A stretch of 64,000 nt of DNA from Lepidostoma basale (lineage: Eukaryota > Arthropoda > Insecta > Trichoptera > Lepidostomatidae). Below, piece by piece: positions 43,961-54,656 of this stretch. Where the stretch lies: positions 744,001-808,000 of the forward strand of contig JAHDVF020001222.1 in NCBI GenBank assembly GCA_022606425.2. The letters are read 5' to 3'. Numbering within the stretch: position 1 is the first letter of the stretch; each line of letters starts with the position of its first letter. The translations under genes were made by a program, and so were the position numbers. Under the pieces are notes generated by a model that saw only the letters and a list, made by a program, of their open reading frames with translations, was not told the DNA's origin and did not search any database.

Positions 43961-44487
43961 TTAGTTTATTTTCAAAATAATAATATTTTACAATACTGTA
44001 GACTACTTTACTAGAATACTAACTTTATTTGTATAATGTACAAATGCTTCTAACAGTGCTTTTTCGCACGCGAGAGAATATAGGTACATATCTCACAATT
44101 TGAATGTTTTAATTAAGTTTGTATGTTTTCTTCCCATAGGAAATTGACGACCGAAGATTTAGGTGAACCAATATCTAGAGGTAAAGTTTGAACGGTGACT
44201 GTTTCGAGCCACCTATTTTTGACTCATAATCCTTTTTTTATCATACCATTTTTGAGTCATATCCCTTTTCTCTTTTTCATCTATATGCTATTTCCAGCTT
44301 CCTTATATTGGGATGTTTTGGATATTAGATTTCATTACATGCTTCAATGGGCAATATTGTATTAAAACCATTTCACAGCTACAAATTTATTTTATTATTT
44401 ATGCTTTTGCTGTTACAATTAAAACTTTTCCCCTCAGTTTTGTAATAAAAAATGTCTTCATTTCGAGCTGCAAATTAATATAATTAA
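43961..44487. other. AT-rich DNA
   Basis: No gene recognised. Confidence 0.4.
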
Positions 44488-44690
44488 TACAAACGAAACC
44501 GTTTGTTTTCTAGAAGTTTTATTATAATTTATACGAATAATATGTTTTCCCTGTCTAGGGCATAATCAAATATCTTAGACAGGTGAAACACGTCGTTCGC
44601 ATAAATTATTATAAAACTTCTAGAAAATAGGCATGTTCATTCATATTAATTATTTAATATGGAGATTTTAATCATTTTACAAGAAATAAT
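44488..44690. repeat. H foldback element, type copy
   Basis: Left arm CGTTTGTTTTCTAGAAGTTT, then TATTATAATTTATACG. The right arm is the inverse (AAACTTCTAGAAAATAGGC). The one-sided outer segment TAATATGGAGATTTTAATCA lies only on the right, so the element has polarity. Each arm's inner part holds GATAATGCC, stem, GGCGAAACAYGTC in the best copies. Nine copies lie in the window. Confidence 0.8.
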
Positions 44691-46189
44691 AAATATTTAT
44701 TTATAAATAATGTTTGTTTCACATAAAAATATCCTGGTGTATTTATTTCAATAATAAAATAAAATAGATTTTTATTTGAGTCTCTGAAGATTAAGATAAC
44801 CTTTTGGATTATGTCTATACCATTTAAATGTAATATTATATAATAAGATTAAAATAATTAAGTTAAAATCAGGTATGCATTTCAATTAAATACTCTGTAA
44901 ACATTAATTTTAACCTCATATATTAAATTTATTTTTGTTAATATTAATGACAAGTTTTTTTTAAACCTTATAAATAAAATTTTAATAACGAACAAAAGTG
45001 AGTTACCATATTGTCCATTGAAGCTATCGATTTCCTCTCCATGTAGTTGACAGCCAAATTCTAACTATGAGATCGCGTTTGACTTACGTACTTACATTTA
45101 TAATCATGGTGTTAACACTATTAAAAATATATATTTCATGAATCCTAATAACATACAACTTTTCATATAATTAGGTTACTTTGACTAGGTTCTATTTGAG
45201 AAATTATTATAGTTTAAAAAAAATTAATACATAACTGCTTTTAAAAAAATGTATCCTACTTATTTCATTTGAGTCTGTCTATAACTCGTTTATGAGTGAA
45301 ACAATTTGTTAAACCCGGTTGGCGGTCCAAATGACAGAACGTTTGGCTCGTGATCCAGTGAACTTGGGTTCAAGCCTGTACACAACCCGATATCTTGTTC
45401 ATAATAATGACATATTTTTTATTATATTGGATATTGCACCATGAATATGAAAAAACAACACGGTTTCCTATATAATAAACAATTCCGTGTTATTATAGTA
45501 AAATATAAGTAATGTACAGGTATAATATATTATCATATTCTTTATTTAAATTTTTTTTTTTTTGTGGATAGAACACTTTAAAAGTAACCTAACACATTTT
45601 TAATCATAGCTACTAACTTATTTTAATAATTTACATTATTTTGTATATAAATATATGTATTTATTATTTATATATTTTTATTATTATATAGAATTAATAT
45701 TTTTATTTTTTCTCATTTAAATATTATGTATGATGTAGATGATTCTAATATTGCTTCTTTCAAATTTCAACAAATCCTATGAACATATATCGTTTCGACA
45801 GTTTTTGTATTTTTTTCCCAATGTAAAATCGGTAATTGTAAATAAAAAACCTGTTCGTTTTCAAATATTTTTGATAATAAAATAATACTTGTAATAAGTC
45901 TTCCAAAATATGCTGATTCCGTCTTATGTATGATTCATCTAAAAATAAATGTTTTTTTTCTTAACTTTAAAATATACTTACTTCAAGGATATTATCGGTA
46001 GAGTCCATTCTTTCAAGGAGATTGTTTGCTATAGTGTGAGTGACAGTGCGTTTACAAAAAATATATATGCTGTTTTCATTTTATTTTTTATTAGTAGAAA
46101 AAACATAAAAATTGTGTTGTTAAAAAAGTTTTTTTTAAATAAAAGTTCTATCGGCGTCAGTTGTAAAAATCACAAAAATGAAATCCATT
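44691..46189. other. long AT-rich stretch
   Basis: No coding frame recognised. GGCGGTCCAAATGACAG with GGGTTCAAGCCTG (45322-45380) faintly resembles a tRNA-type head. Confidence 0.35.
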
Positions 46190-46323
46190 AACTTTTATTT
46201 CCTGACACATTTCTCTCGATTCCTCAACATTCATACATCGTGTCATGCACGCGCGTCGATTTCTCTGACTCCTCACATGGCCGACATTCAATATTTGATT
46301 TATTTGATCGTGCCACGTTTTCA
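46190..46323 (-). mobile_element. LINE-A internal fragment
   Basis: Forward TCATACATCGTGTCATGCAC to TTATTTGATCGTGCCACGTT is the inverted ILNVGHVRSQRN block. Confidence 0.85.
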
Positions 46324-46487
46324 TCTTTTAATTATTTTTATTTAATTATTTCAAATATCTGGTATCCTGGGTAGTGGTGTCTGGAAATTTTTATTTTTCC
46401 GTAAAATCCGTGTTAATATTGGAATTCTAAAACAAAACCAAAACATGTCCTTCCTCCTTTGAAATAAATTTATTTGTCTTATTTCAA

Positions 46488-46556
46488 GATAATAATAAAA
46501 TGGATAATTTATAGAGCGCCATTTTTATGAAATAATAATCTCAAGAAGTAATTTTC
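46488..46556 (-). mobile_element. LINE-L tail fragment
   Basis: GATAATTTATAGAGCGCCAT matches the L 3' UTR at 5640-5665 with the same TTA tail. Confidence 0.7.
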
Positions 46557-46929
46557 TAACCAGCGAGTATTTTAGAAGCTAATGCCGTATACTCCGCCTA
46601 CTAAGATCCAGGAGCCAATCAGGGAGCGTTCTATAACCAATTTTGGAGGTGATACTAACACTATCGCAAATCATCTCCCTGAAGTGAATAATCTATACCT
46701 ATATATAAGGTAATTCTCAGTGCTTTGTTAAATTTGAATGGAAGTGATTCGGTAGTAGAAATTGAGCAAGTTTTATTTTTTATACCAAGTATTTGATGAT
46801 ACGAAATATCGATCATTTGAGAATCATAAAAAAAGCCATTTTACTGTAACAATTAATTAAAAAAAAAAGTACTCAGTTTCGTCTTTCGGGTCGTTTTCAT
46901 TCTGCTTTTGCATCATAATTGACGGCTGG
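46557..46929. other. unique DNA
   Basis: 46580-46720 contains CCAATCAGGGAGCG and TATATATAAGG (46700). A promoter is possible but the spacing to an initiator is not convincing. Confidence 0.3.
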
Positions 46930-47395
46930 ACATTACAAAGGTGCCAAGTTTAAAAAAAAGTCAAAAATGAGTTTTTGATATAAATTGGTGTTAAGCACAA
47001 TGGCCAATAAAACTGTGCAAAGTGATTGAATAATATAGTGTAGTTCAAACGTTACTCTAAATATGCCACCTGTGGTACAAGACATATATAATATCGTCGG
47101 TTCAAAGGTAAAACTCATTAAGTGACATTTTAATTTTTTTTTGCAATTTCTATCAGACTTGTGAATTCTAAGTCAGAAAATAATCACCAAGTGTATTTAT
47201 TAAAGAATAACAGTTATTCTTTAATAAAAACACTTGGTGATTATTTTCTGACGTAGAATTCACAAGTCTGATACAGAAATTGCAAAAAAATATTTAAATG
47301 TCACTTTATTAGTTTTACCTTTGAACCGACGATATATTCACCAGTTTTTATTTATTTATTTGTTTTATGTTTAAACCACTAAGCACCTTTGTAAT
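46930..47395. repeat. T foldback with about 115-bp arms
   Basis: ATCGTCGGTTCAAAGGTAAA (left, 47093) through GAATAACAGTTATTCTTTAA (centre) to the exact inverse near 47335. Outer partial inverted repeats ATTACAAAGGTGC lie at 46934 and 47383. The arms are nearly perfect, so the RNA would form a very long hairpin. No coding capacity. Confidence 0.8.
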
Positions 47396-47547
47396 AACCA
47401 ACCTACAATAAATAAAATGTGTTTTAAAAAAAATCATGTATTGAGTTATGACGCAAAATACACGATTATATATGGATTTGGGTATAAAATAATTTTTTGT
47501 GTTATTTATACTTTTCACTACATGTTGAGAATGCTCTGTTTATTCAG

Positions 47548-47732
47548 AATCCTGTCCAGCGAGCGAGAGTGATAAAAAGCGGAAACGGCGCACTTCCGGA
47601 GGTTCCGGCGAAGAAGCGGTTCCCAGGAGACGCAGGACCTCGTCAGGGCTTTTCAAGGTCACGGAGGCTGAAACCGATCTCACCAAACCGAAGGAGAAAA
47701 GGTCATTTAACGAAAATGACGACTGGAATTAA
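47548..47732 (+). CDS. candidate terminal coding exon of an unidentified host gene
   Basis: Acceptor CTGTTTATTCAG ends at 47547. After two bases completing a split codon, the frame reads SCPASESDKKRKRRTSGG, then EEAVPRRRRTSSGLFKVTEA and ETDLTKPKEKRSFNENDDWN, stop TAA at 47730-47732. The GC-rich block starts and ends with this frame in an otherwise AT-rich setting, and codons look RNY-like. Two basic clusters (KKRKRR, RRRR) could be nuclear localisation signals, and the end is acidic. It matches no repeat here. A competing frame (47497-47793) is also open but ends in AT-rich sequence and looks less protein-like. The gene's other exons are not found; they may lie outside the window. Confidence 0.55.
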
Positions 47733-48193
47733 GAAACTGCGTAGATCTTTTATAGAATCAATGTTGAATCGATGTGATTTGTTTAAAATTTAATTAAACC
47801 CTGTTAATTAAATATCTAGTATTGTTTCATAATAAAGAACGTGGATTTTTTAAAAAAATATATAGAATAATCTGCATTATTAAAATAAATAGTGCCTGAT
47901 TGTCAGATTTTAATTGAAAACAAATATTTCGTTTAAATTGTTAAACTGTGTATTGTGTTTAAATTGGTTTTATCTTGTATTTTAAATATGTTGGAAACAA
48001 ATGTGTATTTTATAAATTTCATAAAAATGCATCTTCCTGATTACATACATTTTGTGTAAAAAGACACTTTGTGGTAGTGCTGTTAGGTAATATAGTAAAT
48101 ACAATTAAACACTAGAGATTTGAATGAATACATTATTAAATGTAACTATGTATGCACATTTAAAAAACCCAAACTCTCAAAGTCAATCGTTTA
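47733..48193 (+). other. possible 3' UTR and AT-rich DNA
   Basis: AATAAA at 47831-47836, about 100 bases after the stop codon, is a plausible poly(A) signal for the exon above. The rest is AT-rich. Confidence 0.4.
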
Positions 48194-48201
48194 TTTTAAC
48201 C

Positions 48202-48725
48202 CTGTGGTCGGCAAACCGCGGCTCGCGAGTCAAATGTCCTTTAATCGAACATGGCTCTGAAGTTCTTAAAATACGTTTGAAATATGTTAATTTTATAAGC
48301 ACTTTAAAGTTACTTCGAAATTTAAAATGGAACACATACAAACTTGCAATACTAGAACATTCCAAAAAAAAATGTAAGGCCATTGATTCAATTCAAAATA
48401 TTGATTTTTTTTATAGTCTTTATAAAAATAAAAAAAATTGCTTACTATAATATAAGATATAGTCAATTTATTGTTTCTTGAACAGTGATATAAATCTCCA
48501 TATTAAATACAAAAGGAAAACGACAGTTTTCCAGAAGTTTTTTTTAAATATTTTATGGAAATGACATGTTTCGCCTTTGGTATTATCAAGTACAATTGAT
48601 AATGCCAAAGGCGAAACATGTCATTCCCATAAAATATAATATAATAAAACTTCTGAACAACGGACTTTTTCATTTGCATTAATTAATATGTGCGTCTTAC
48701 TGTTGACCGAGTTTGCCGACCACTG
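48202..48725 (+). mobile_element. hAT non-autonomous element with nested H
   Basis: Ends CTGTGGTCGGCAAACCGCGG and (inverted) CAGTGGTCGGCAAACTCGG. The 8-bp target TTTTAACC versus TTTAAACC flanks it. An H element occupies 48470-48682. No intact coding. Confidence 0.8.
48470..48682. repeat. H foldback element
   Basis: Outer segment TTGTTTCTTGAACAGTGATA on the left. The arms meet at GGTATTATCAAGTACAATTG then ATAATGCC. Both arms carry GCGAAACATGTC or its inverse. One of the best-paired copies. Confidence 0.85.
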
Positions 48726-48733
48726 TTTAAACC

Positions 48734-49221
48734 TATCAAATTCGTTGTGTGCTTCGTGTGCTTCGTTGTTTTTAATAAGTATTAATAATTTCATTTCATA
48801 AAATATCATTATGGATTTCTCTCTTCGATCAAATAACTAGTTTTTTTTTCCCTAGAAAGTATTATAGATTCGACTGATTAAAAGAAAGGGATTCTGATAT
48901 CCGAGTTCTCCTACGTTTTTTTTTTAAGGTATGTGACACTCAACATTAGAGGCATTCTGCAACAAAGTTAAAACATCTTATTTGTAGTGACTTCTTTTGT
49001 CGTACATGGAGTTTTTGAATACCTAAGAAAGGTTTTTATCATCCTCTTCGAAACCCACTTCGAACTCTTTTATCGTATGCATGCCTATTTCTTTATTGTA
49101 TTGTTACAAATATGGAAGACCCATTTGGGCATACGATAATATCATTCGGATCTAATTCCTAATTAATTTTTTATTAATGAACCAATTTTTAAATGATATT
49201 ATTTCTATCATACCAGTACCC
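48734..49221. other. AT-rich DNA
   Basis: No gene recognised. Confidence 0.4.
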
Positions 49222-49620
49222 ATACACATACACATTCAGATACACACACCTACACATACACATACATGTACACATTCATACACATACATGTACACATGTT
49301 CACGTACACACGTTCACGTACACGTACACGGACACGCACACGCACACGCATACGTACACGTACACGTACACACGCACGCGCACGTACACATACACGCCCA
49401 CACACACACTTACACACACACGCACACTTACACACACACGCACACTTACACACACACGCACACGTGCATGTATACGTACACGTACACGTACTCAACACGT
49501 ACACGTACACTGACACATACCAAACACAAACACATTCTCATACACGTACGCATATGCATATGCATACACATACACATACCTTACGTATACACATACATTA
49601 TGTATACGCATTAAAAATAC
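49222..49620. repeat. (ACACRY)n purine-pyrimidine microsatellite, about 400 bp
   Basis: Alternating CACATA, CACGTA and CACGCA units without interruption. Frames on both strands look open only because of the repeat. Alternating purine-pyrimidine DNA of this length can adopt Z-form. Confidence 0.95.
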
Positions 49621-50061
49621 AAGGTATGTCATTTATATGTGTTTTTGAGGTTCTAATTAATTATGGTTTTAACAAAAAAAATATTTTTGGGCTTGCACAA
49701 ATGTAACATTATTACCTTTGTTGATATAATTTTTTATAATAACATAAATTTTTTTTGTAGGTATGAATCGTCATTCTTACCTACTTATCCATTTAATAGT
49801 TATTTTAATTTTATGATAGATATGATAGTTATAAAAATGTACCGTGTTCAATTAATTGCTGTGTCTGTACATAATACAACCAACAATAGTGTAACGGATC
49901 TCGTTTCGCAATGGAAAATATTATAACTCATTGTATTGTCTTTTCAAATAAAACACTTTTTCTGTAATCTGATTTTTATTTACAACAAAAAATATCGATA
50001 AAGAAAATGTAATTGTAATAATAAATAAATAATAATAAATAATTACACTTAATTAATAAAC
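49621..50061. other. AT-rich DNA
   Basis: No gene recognised. An 87-codon frame at 49663-49926 is AT-driven. Confidence 0.35.
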
Positions 50062-50289
50062 TAGACTGGTCCCCTATGGGGGGAAAGAGAAAGCGAGGAA
50101 GACCTAGAGTCACCTGGAGAAGAACCCTACAGGACGAGGTTAAGGCGGCAGGCCTCACTTGGGATGATGTCAGGCATTAGGCATGCGATAGAGTCGGGCG
50201 AAGAAGGTTCCTTGAGGCCCTATGCACCACGGAGGTGAAGAAGAATAATAAGAATAATAAGAAGAATAAGAAGAAGAAGAAGAATAATA
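50062..50289 (+). mobile_element. LINE-G terminus
   Basis: LVPYGGKRKRGRPRVTWRRT, then LQDEVKAAGLTWDDVRH, one stop (TAG at 50178), tail of mixed GAA and AAT repeats. Confidence 0.85.
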
Positions 50290-50542
50290 AATAATGTTTG
50301 GACATATGGAAAGAATGGATGAGAGTAGAATGGTTAAAAAACCCAGAAAAACATGGCATGACCAAATTAATCAATTACTAAAAGGCGGCCACATTTGAAG
50401 TCGGAATAATCGACGTGCGTGCATGGTACGATGTATGAATGTAGAGGACTCCCGAGAGGTATGCCAGGACAGAGCATTGTGGCGATCTATCATCTCTGCC
50501 TACCCCTCCGGGGAAATGGCGTAATAGTTAGTTAGTTAATAA
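50290..50542 (+). mobile_element. LINE-A fragment
   Basis: MFGHMERMDESRMVKKPRKT to the TGGCGTAATAGTTAG end. A 30-bp deletion removes the VNDVNG block. Confidence 0.8.
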
Positions 50543-50589
50543 GTATGCACATTGACAAATTACATATTTTTGTGTGTAATGAATTAATG

Positions 50590-50842
50590 CACAATGGTGA
50601 AGATGGTATTTGTAAACGACGTGAACGGAGCTAGAAATAGAGGAAGACCGAGGAAAACGTGGTACGATCAAATCAATCAAATATTACATGTCACGAGAGG
50701 AGTAGGAGAAATCAACATGCGTGTATGACACGATGTATGAATCTAGAGGAATCGAGATAAGTATGTCAGGACAGAACAGTGGCGGTCCATTTTTTCTGCC
50801 TACACCTCCAGCGAGACGGCGTGATGGTTGGTTAGTCAGTTT
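50590..50842 (+). mobile_element. LINE-A fragment
   Basis: MVKMVFVNDVNGARNRGRPR to GACGGCGTGATGG. It follows the previous copy in the same orientation after about 48 bp. Confidence 0.85.
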
Positions 50843-50959
50843 GCGATTTTTAATACAGAATACATAAGACGTTTTCACCGGGACAATACTATGTACTTAC
50901 ATAATACAAATTGATTTATTTATTAGGATAACATACAGCGATTTTAATACATATATTAA

Positions 50960-51134
50960 AAAGAAAAACAGTCTACCACATTGGCGTGAATGGTGAAAAT
51001 CTGGAGCAAGTAGATGAGTTTGTATATTTGGGTAGTATGTTTACAAAAGTTGGGCGAGTGGAGAGGGGTATTGAATGAAGGTTTGGGGCAGGCAACAGAG
51101 TGATTGGTGCACTTCAAGTTGTCATCGCAAACAA
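50960..51134 (+). mobile_element. LINE-A internal fragment fused to N
   Basis: GVNGENLEQVDEFVYLGSMF, then TKVGRVERGIE, stop TGA, then GQATE region. It ends at ATCGCAAACAAA and passes directly into an N fragment (CCAGTCTGTCGATGCCAGCG, 51135-51158). Confidence 0.75.
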
Positions 51135-51161
51135 ACCAGTCTGTCGATGCCAGCGAGTAAG

Positions 51162-51666
51162 TACAATATCAAATCAAATCAGTTTATTTCTCACAGATAT
51201 TAATGTTTAGGGCATCATTTGAGAACAGGTAAATATTGTAATGGAAATAACAGGTAAAGTATAATTATATAATACAAGGAACGCATGAGATATGGTTCAA
51301 CTTTAGGAATACAAGATACTCTCTTAAATCAAGAGTATTTGTCTTCAGAATGTACATTCATTAATATGAAAGACGTCGATCTCCGAAGCGATCGTGTTCA
51401 TCAGATTGATTGCTCTCCCCATCAGCATCACCAGAGGGTTGGTTCTGCATGTTGGGAGATAAAACAGTCCGTACTGACGCTGTCGAAGATAACCATCCGG
51501 ACCATAAAGATGGATACCCTCCTGAATTATCAAAGAATCCCCTGATAAGTCTGAAGAAATTGGTAAGTGTGTACCTATCCCTCCTTACCTGTAGAATATT
51601 GGTCCTCAGCATGTCCAAGAGGAAAGACAATATTTTAATTACTTTGTCGCTTAGATTGTGATCCAA
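51162..51666 (-). mobile_element. LINE-B 3' end
   Basis: Reverse strand: DKVIKILSFLLDMLRTNILQ, then TLTNFFRLIRGFFDNSGG, then frameshifted LYGPDGYLRQRQYGLFYLPT and SEIDVFHINECTF. The tail CAAATCAAATCAGTTTATTT is at 51170. Confidence 0.85.
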
Positions 51667-51956
51667 AAATTATAGCTAACAGTATAATAGCATCATGTGT
51701 AAGTATTTTAAGTATTGTTACAATAACTGATAATATCCCAATTTTAGTTAGTGTGTGCATCTGTTAACAGCGCGAATTAGTTCTACCTAAGTAATGAGAA
51801 TGAAAGTGATAATATTTATTAGTTAACACTAACTCTTAAATATGTGTTTAAAAGATTTAAATACTGAATAAAACCGTTAATATTTGAAGTCATTTGGTTG
51901 TGTTAAACTGAATTATATATATGTGTTATTTGTTTGATTTTTATTCCAAAATTTAG
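51667..51956. other. AT-rich DNA
   Basis: No gene recognised. Confidence 0.4.
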
Positions 51957-52155
51957 ACTGTGTCTTAGAATGTATTCGTTTATTTGTGATAATTTAACTT
52001 TGTTTTGAATTTTTTTGACTGTGTTTAAGAATGTTTTCTTTTGTTTAATTGTGAAAATTGAACTTTGTTATTAAAATATTATTTGTTGAACTGTGTAATA
52101 GAATTTATTCTTTTGTTTCATTGTGATAATTTAACTTTGTTATTATTTTGACATT
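51957..52155. repeat. three degenerate tandem units of about 65-70 bp
   Basis: Each unit runs GACTGTGT, AGAATGT, TTCTTTTGTTT, TTGTGATAATTTAACTTTGT. Units start near 51957, 52017 and 52087. They lie directly upstream of the candidate first exon. Confidence 0.7.
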
Positions 52156-52182
52156 GTTGTTATTATAAAACTTGTGGTCACG

Positions 52183-52245
52183 ATGAATCCTACTCTTCAG
52201 AGGAGACTTGTGTTTGGAAGGAGTAAAACGAACGTACAGCGAGGG
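52183..52245 (+). CDS. possible first coding exon (21 codons) of an unidentified gene
   Basis: CACGATGA start context, then MNPTLQRRLVFGRSKTNVQR and a final Gly, with a canonical donor GGGGTAAGTG at 52246. GC content rises over this short stretch and it matches no repeat in the window. Without splicing the frame stops 10 codons later. No following exon is found, so this is tentative. It could also belong to an unrecognised mobile element. Confidence 0.3.
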
Positions 52246-52251
52246 GTAAGT

Positions 52252-53104
52252 GCTTTTTATACATATTTTTTCAATTAAGTCATCTGGATGGAGTTCTTGT
52301 ATATACTGCTAATCGTCGACTTACGACCGATTCTTGCAGTTGCTTAAATATATACTTTTTAACATGAATCTTTTATGTTTTTTTTTATTCAATTAACAAA
52401 ACGTTTGAAGAATAAGTCTGTAGATGTCGATTGTATGATGATTCAGTGATGTTCAAAAGGAATATTTCATACGTTCATCACGTTACGTCACGTGTCACAA
52501 AATACCTTTCCCAACGTTAACCTCTAGTCGGAGTGTAAAATGTAATAATATCCTTCCTGAATGGATTGTGCTAATAGTTATTATGTGTGATTTCATGTAT
52601 TTTATTATCATATATCACTTTATTAAGACTTGAAATTCACAAATATTACAACTAATTTACAAGTATACATTTTAACGTAACAGTTTATGAACAAGCAGAA
52701 ATCGCACAACGAAAAAACAATTGAATAAGGAACTTAAAACACTATGTTACTGAACGTACACCGAACATTGGTTCTCGAATTTGTTAACTCTTTCGCAGTA
52801 TTTGATATTAGAAAACTTACGCAAGATTTGGTTTTCTGTGTAACCCCTTAAATATGCCAAATTTAAGTTTTTGTATTAAAATTTAGGTTGCATATTCATA
52901 GCGGATGACCGAATAACAATACTTTTCATATAAAATCATTTAATCCAATTACTAGAACGTGCAGATTGTACAGTTCCATAGAATGTAAACATGTTGATAC
53001 AGGTATATAATATTGGTCGATACAGTGTCCTCGTTTAAAGCAAGTGTCTAAAGGAATTGATTTTGATCGTCAATAATATATTTTTTTCTTATTTCTTAAA
53101 CTGG
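52252..53104. other. AT-rich DNA (possible intron)
   Basis: No gene or repeat recognised. Confidence 0.4.
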
Positions 53105-53755
53105 TCGATTAGATCCTAGATTTTAATTTGTGTATTTTTTCCTTATCTTGTGCTTTTGCCTTAATTTACCTGATATGTGTATTTTTTCTTTTCTTCTATT
53201 TTCATCGTTACTGAGGGTCTTTTTTCAATTTTTTTTTCTATCTTGAGGTATTTTCGTATTATGTGTTTATTTTTATTAATTGTTTCTTAAGAAATGATGT
53301 AAATCTCCATATTTAATAATTAATAAATATGAAACCTTTTGTTTTCTAGAAGTTTTATTAATTTTTATCTGAAATGACATGTTTCGCCCTTCTAAGGTAT
53401 TATCAAATGTCATGCCATATAAAATTTAACAAAACTCCGAGAAATAGACGTTTTCATTTTTATTAATTTTCTATTTTTACATTGTCATGGACTATTTTCT
53501 TATTTTACCTGATTTGTGAATTGTCTTCTTCACATTACGCTATTGTCTTATTTTGCCTGATTTGTGTATCTCTTCTTAATCATGTGCTTTTGTCTTGTTT
53601 TACTTCATTTGTGTATTTTTTATTTGTCTAATACTTATGCCTTATTTTACCTGATTTGTGTAATTTATTGTAAATTTTTTTGCTGTTGCCTTATTTTACT
53701 TGATTTTTTGTATGTTTATTTATCTTCTGCTAATATCTTATTTTACCTGCGTAAA
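53105..53755. repeat. degenerate T-rich minisatellite interrupted by H
   Basis: Units of roughly 50-65 bp built on CTTATTTTACCTGATTTGTG then TATTTTTTC. At least seven are recognisable in 53105-53270 and 53485-53755. H (53276-53482) interrupts the array. Confidence 0.7.
53276..53482. repeat. H foldback element
   Basis: Outer segment ATGATGTAAATCTCCATATT, arm TTTTGTTTTCTAGAAGTTTT, centre TTCGCCCTTCTAAGGTATTA, then a decayed inverse arm. Confidence 0.75.
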
Positions 53756-53861
53756 GGGTAAAGGGTGGTGCATATTGCAATTGCACTGTCAGTATTACGA
53801 ACTTTTAAACATCTAATTGAGGTATCTAATCTGATATAATATTGGTTTTTTATTACTTATT

Positions 53862-53930
53862 ATGTATATAGCCTATGTCCAGCAGTGGACGACAATGGCT
53901 CTCTAAGTAAGTAAGTAAATAAGTAATGGT
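53862..53930 (+). mobile_element. LINE 3' end (RTE-like)
   Basis: AYVQQWTTMAL-type terminus (GCCTATGTCCAGCAGTGGAC), stop, then a TAAG repeat tail. Related to the family D end YIQQWMIDG. Confidence 0.55.
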
Positions 53931-54434
53931 GAATATAGTTTTTTTTTACTTTATTGTTATAGAAACAATAAAACAATTTTATTTATTAAAATTTTAAGTC
54001 GTACCTGTATTTTACTATGAGGTTGAGTCAACCAGACTTTGCGGTATCATCAAACAGCGCTAAGTGAGAAGTGCATCCGTGTCCCTATGCGTTCCCCCGG
54101 TTACGATCAAATAATGGCCCATAAAATCGGTAATAATTCGCGATCGGGTTGCACCGCTCATTGTTTTCCGGTAATTGTGGCGGGCGAGCTGTGTATTAGG
54201 ATAATTATTGTGTAACGCGACCGGGGACCAGGCGGTCCGGCGCGAGATGGATCACGATTCTCGTGTCTTGTACCGGGGCCCGCGAGGGTAAAGGTGAGTT
54301 TGCAATATTTACTGCCATCATAGACAAGACGTGAATAATGTGAAACGGTTACGTATCATCTCAGACAATACACGTCTCATATTACCAATTGTCAACATTC
54401 AAATAGAAACAACTAAAGACATTTATTTTATATG
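53931..54434. other. unique DNA with CpG-rich block
   Basis: 54010-54300 is GC-rich (CGACCGGGGACCAGGCGGTC) and unrepeated. It ends CGAGGGTAAAGGTGAGTTTG, which resembles a splice donor, but no open frame leads into it. Confidence 0.35.
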
Positions 54435-54545
54435 GCCGAGCCATAGAGGGCTCCCTCCGCTTACCCGAAGCTGTTATAGGCGCAGCGGCGCCTTTCATCA
54501 GCTTCACTCGTGCACTCCCTAGGCCCGTCCCCCGTCCATGCGGGA
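54435..54545. repeat. Q element fragment
   Basis: CTTACCCGAAGCTGTTATAG, then GGCGCAGCGGCGCCTTTCAT and CATGCGGGACTTACG. The best-conserved Q core. Confidence 0.6.
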
Positions 54546-54656
54546 CTTACGCCGTTTTTCCGAAGGGCTAGGCAGAATGAATGTAGTAGAAAGAATGACC
54601 CGTCATACTGTTCTTTTCCTAACACACTTCTCTTACTTCCTCAACATTCGTACATC
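54546..54656 (-). mobile_element. LINE-A 3' fragment
   Basis: CCGTTTTTCCGAAGGGCTAG to CTCAACATTCGTACATC, inverted family A terminus. Confidence 0.75.

Noticed and set aside
46580..46740. A CCAAT/TATA promoter
   Set aside because: Possible initiator lies under 20 bases from the TATA box, too close; both motifs are common in AT-rich DNA.
47497..47793. A 98-codon frame overlapping the candidate exon
   Set aside because: The alternative frame fits the splice acceptor, the GC block and the stop position better, although this one cannot be excluded.
49177..49706. Several overlapping long frames of His/Thr/Tyr or Arg/Val repeats
   Set aside because: Produced by the purine-pyrimidine microsatellite on both strands; no protein is implied.
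54240..54300. A coding exon ending at GGTGAGT
   Set aside because: The only ATG frame leading in stops (TAA) before the donor.
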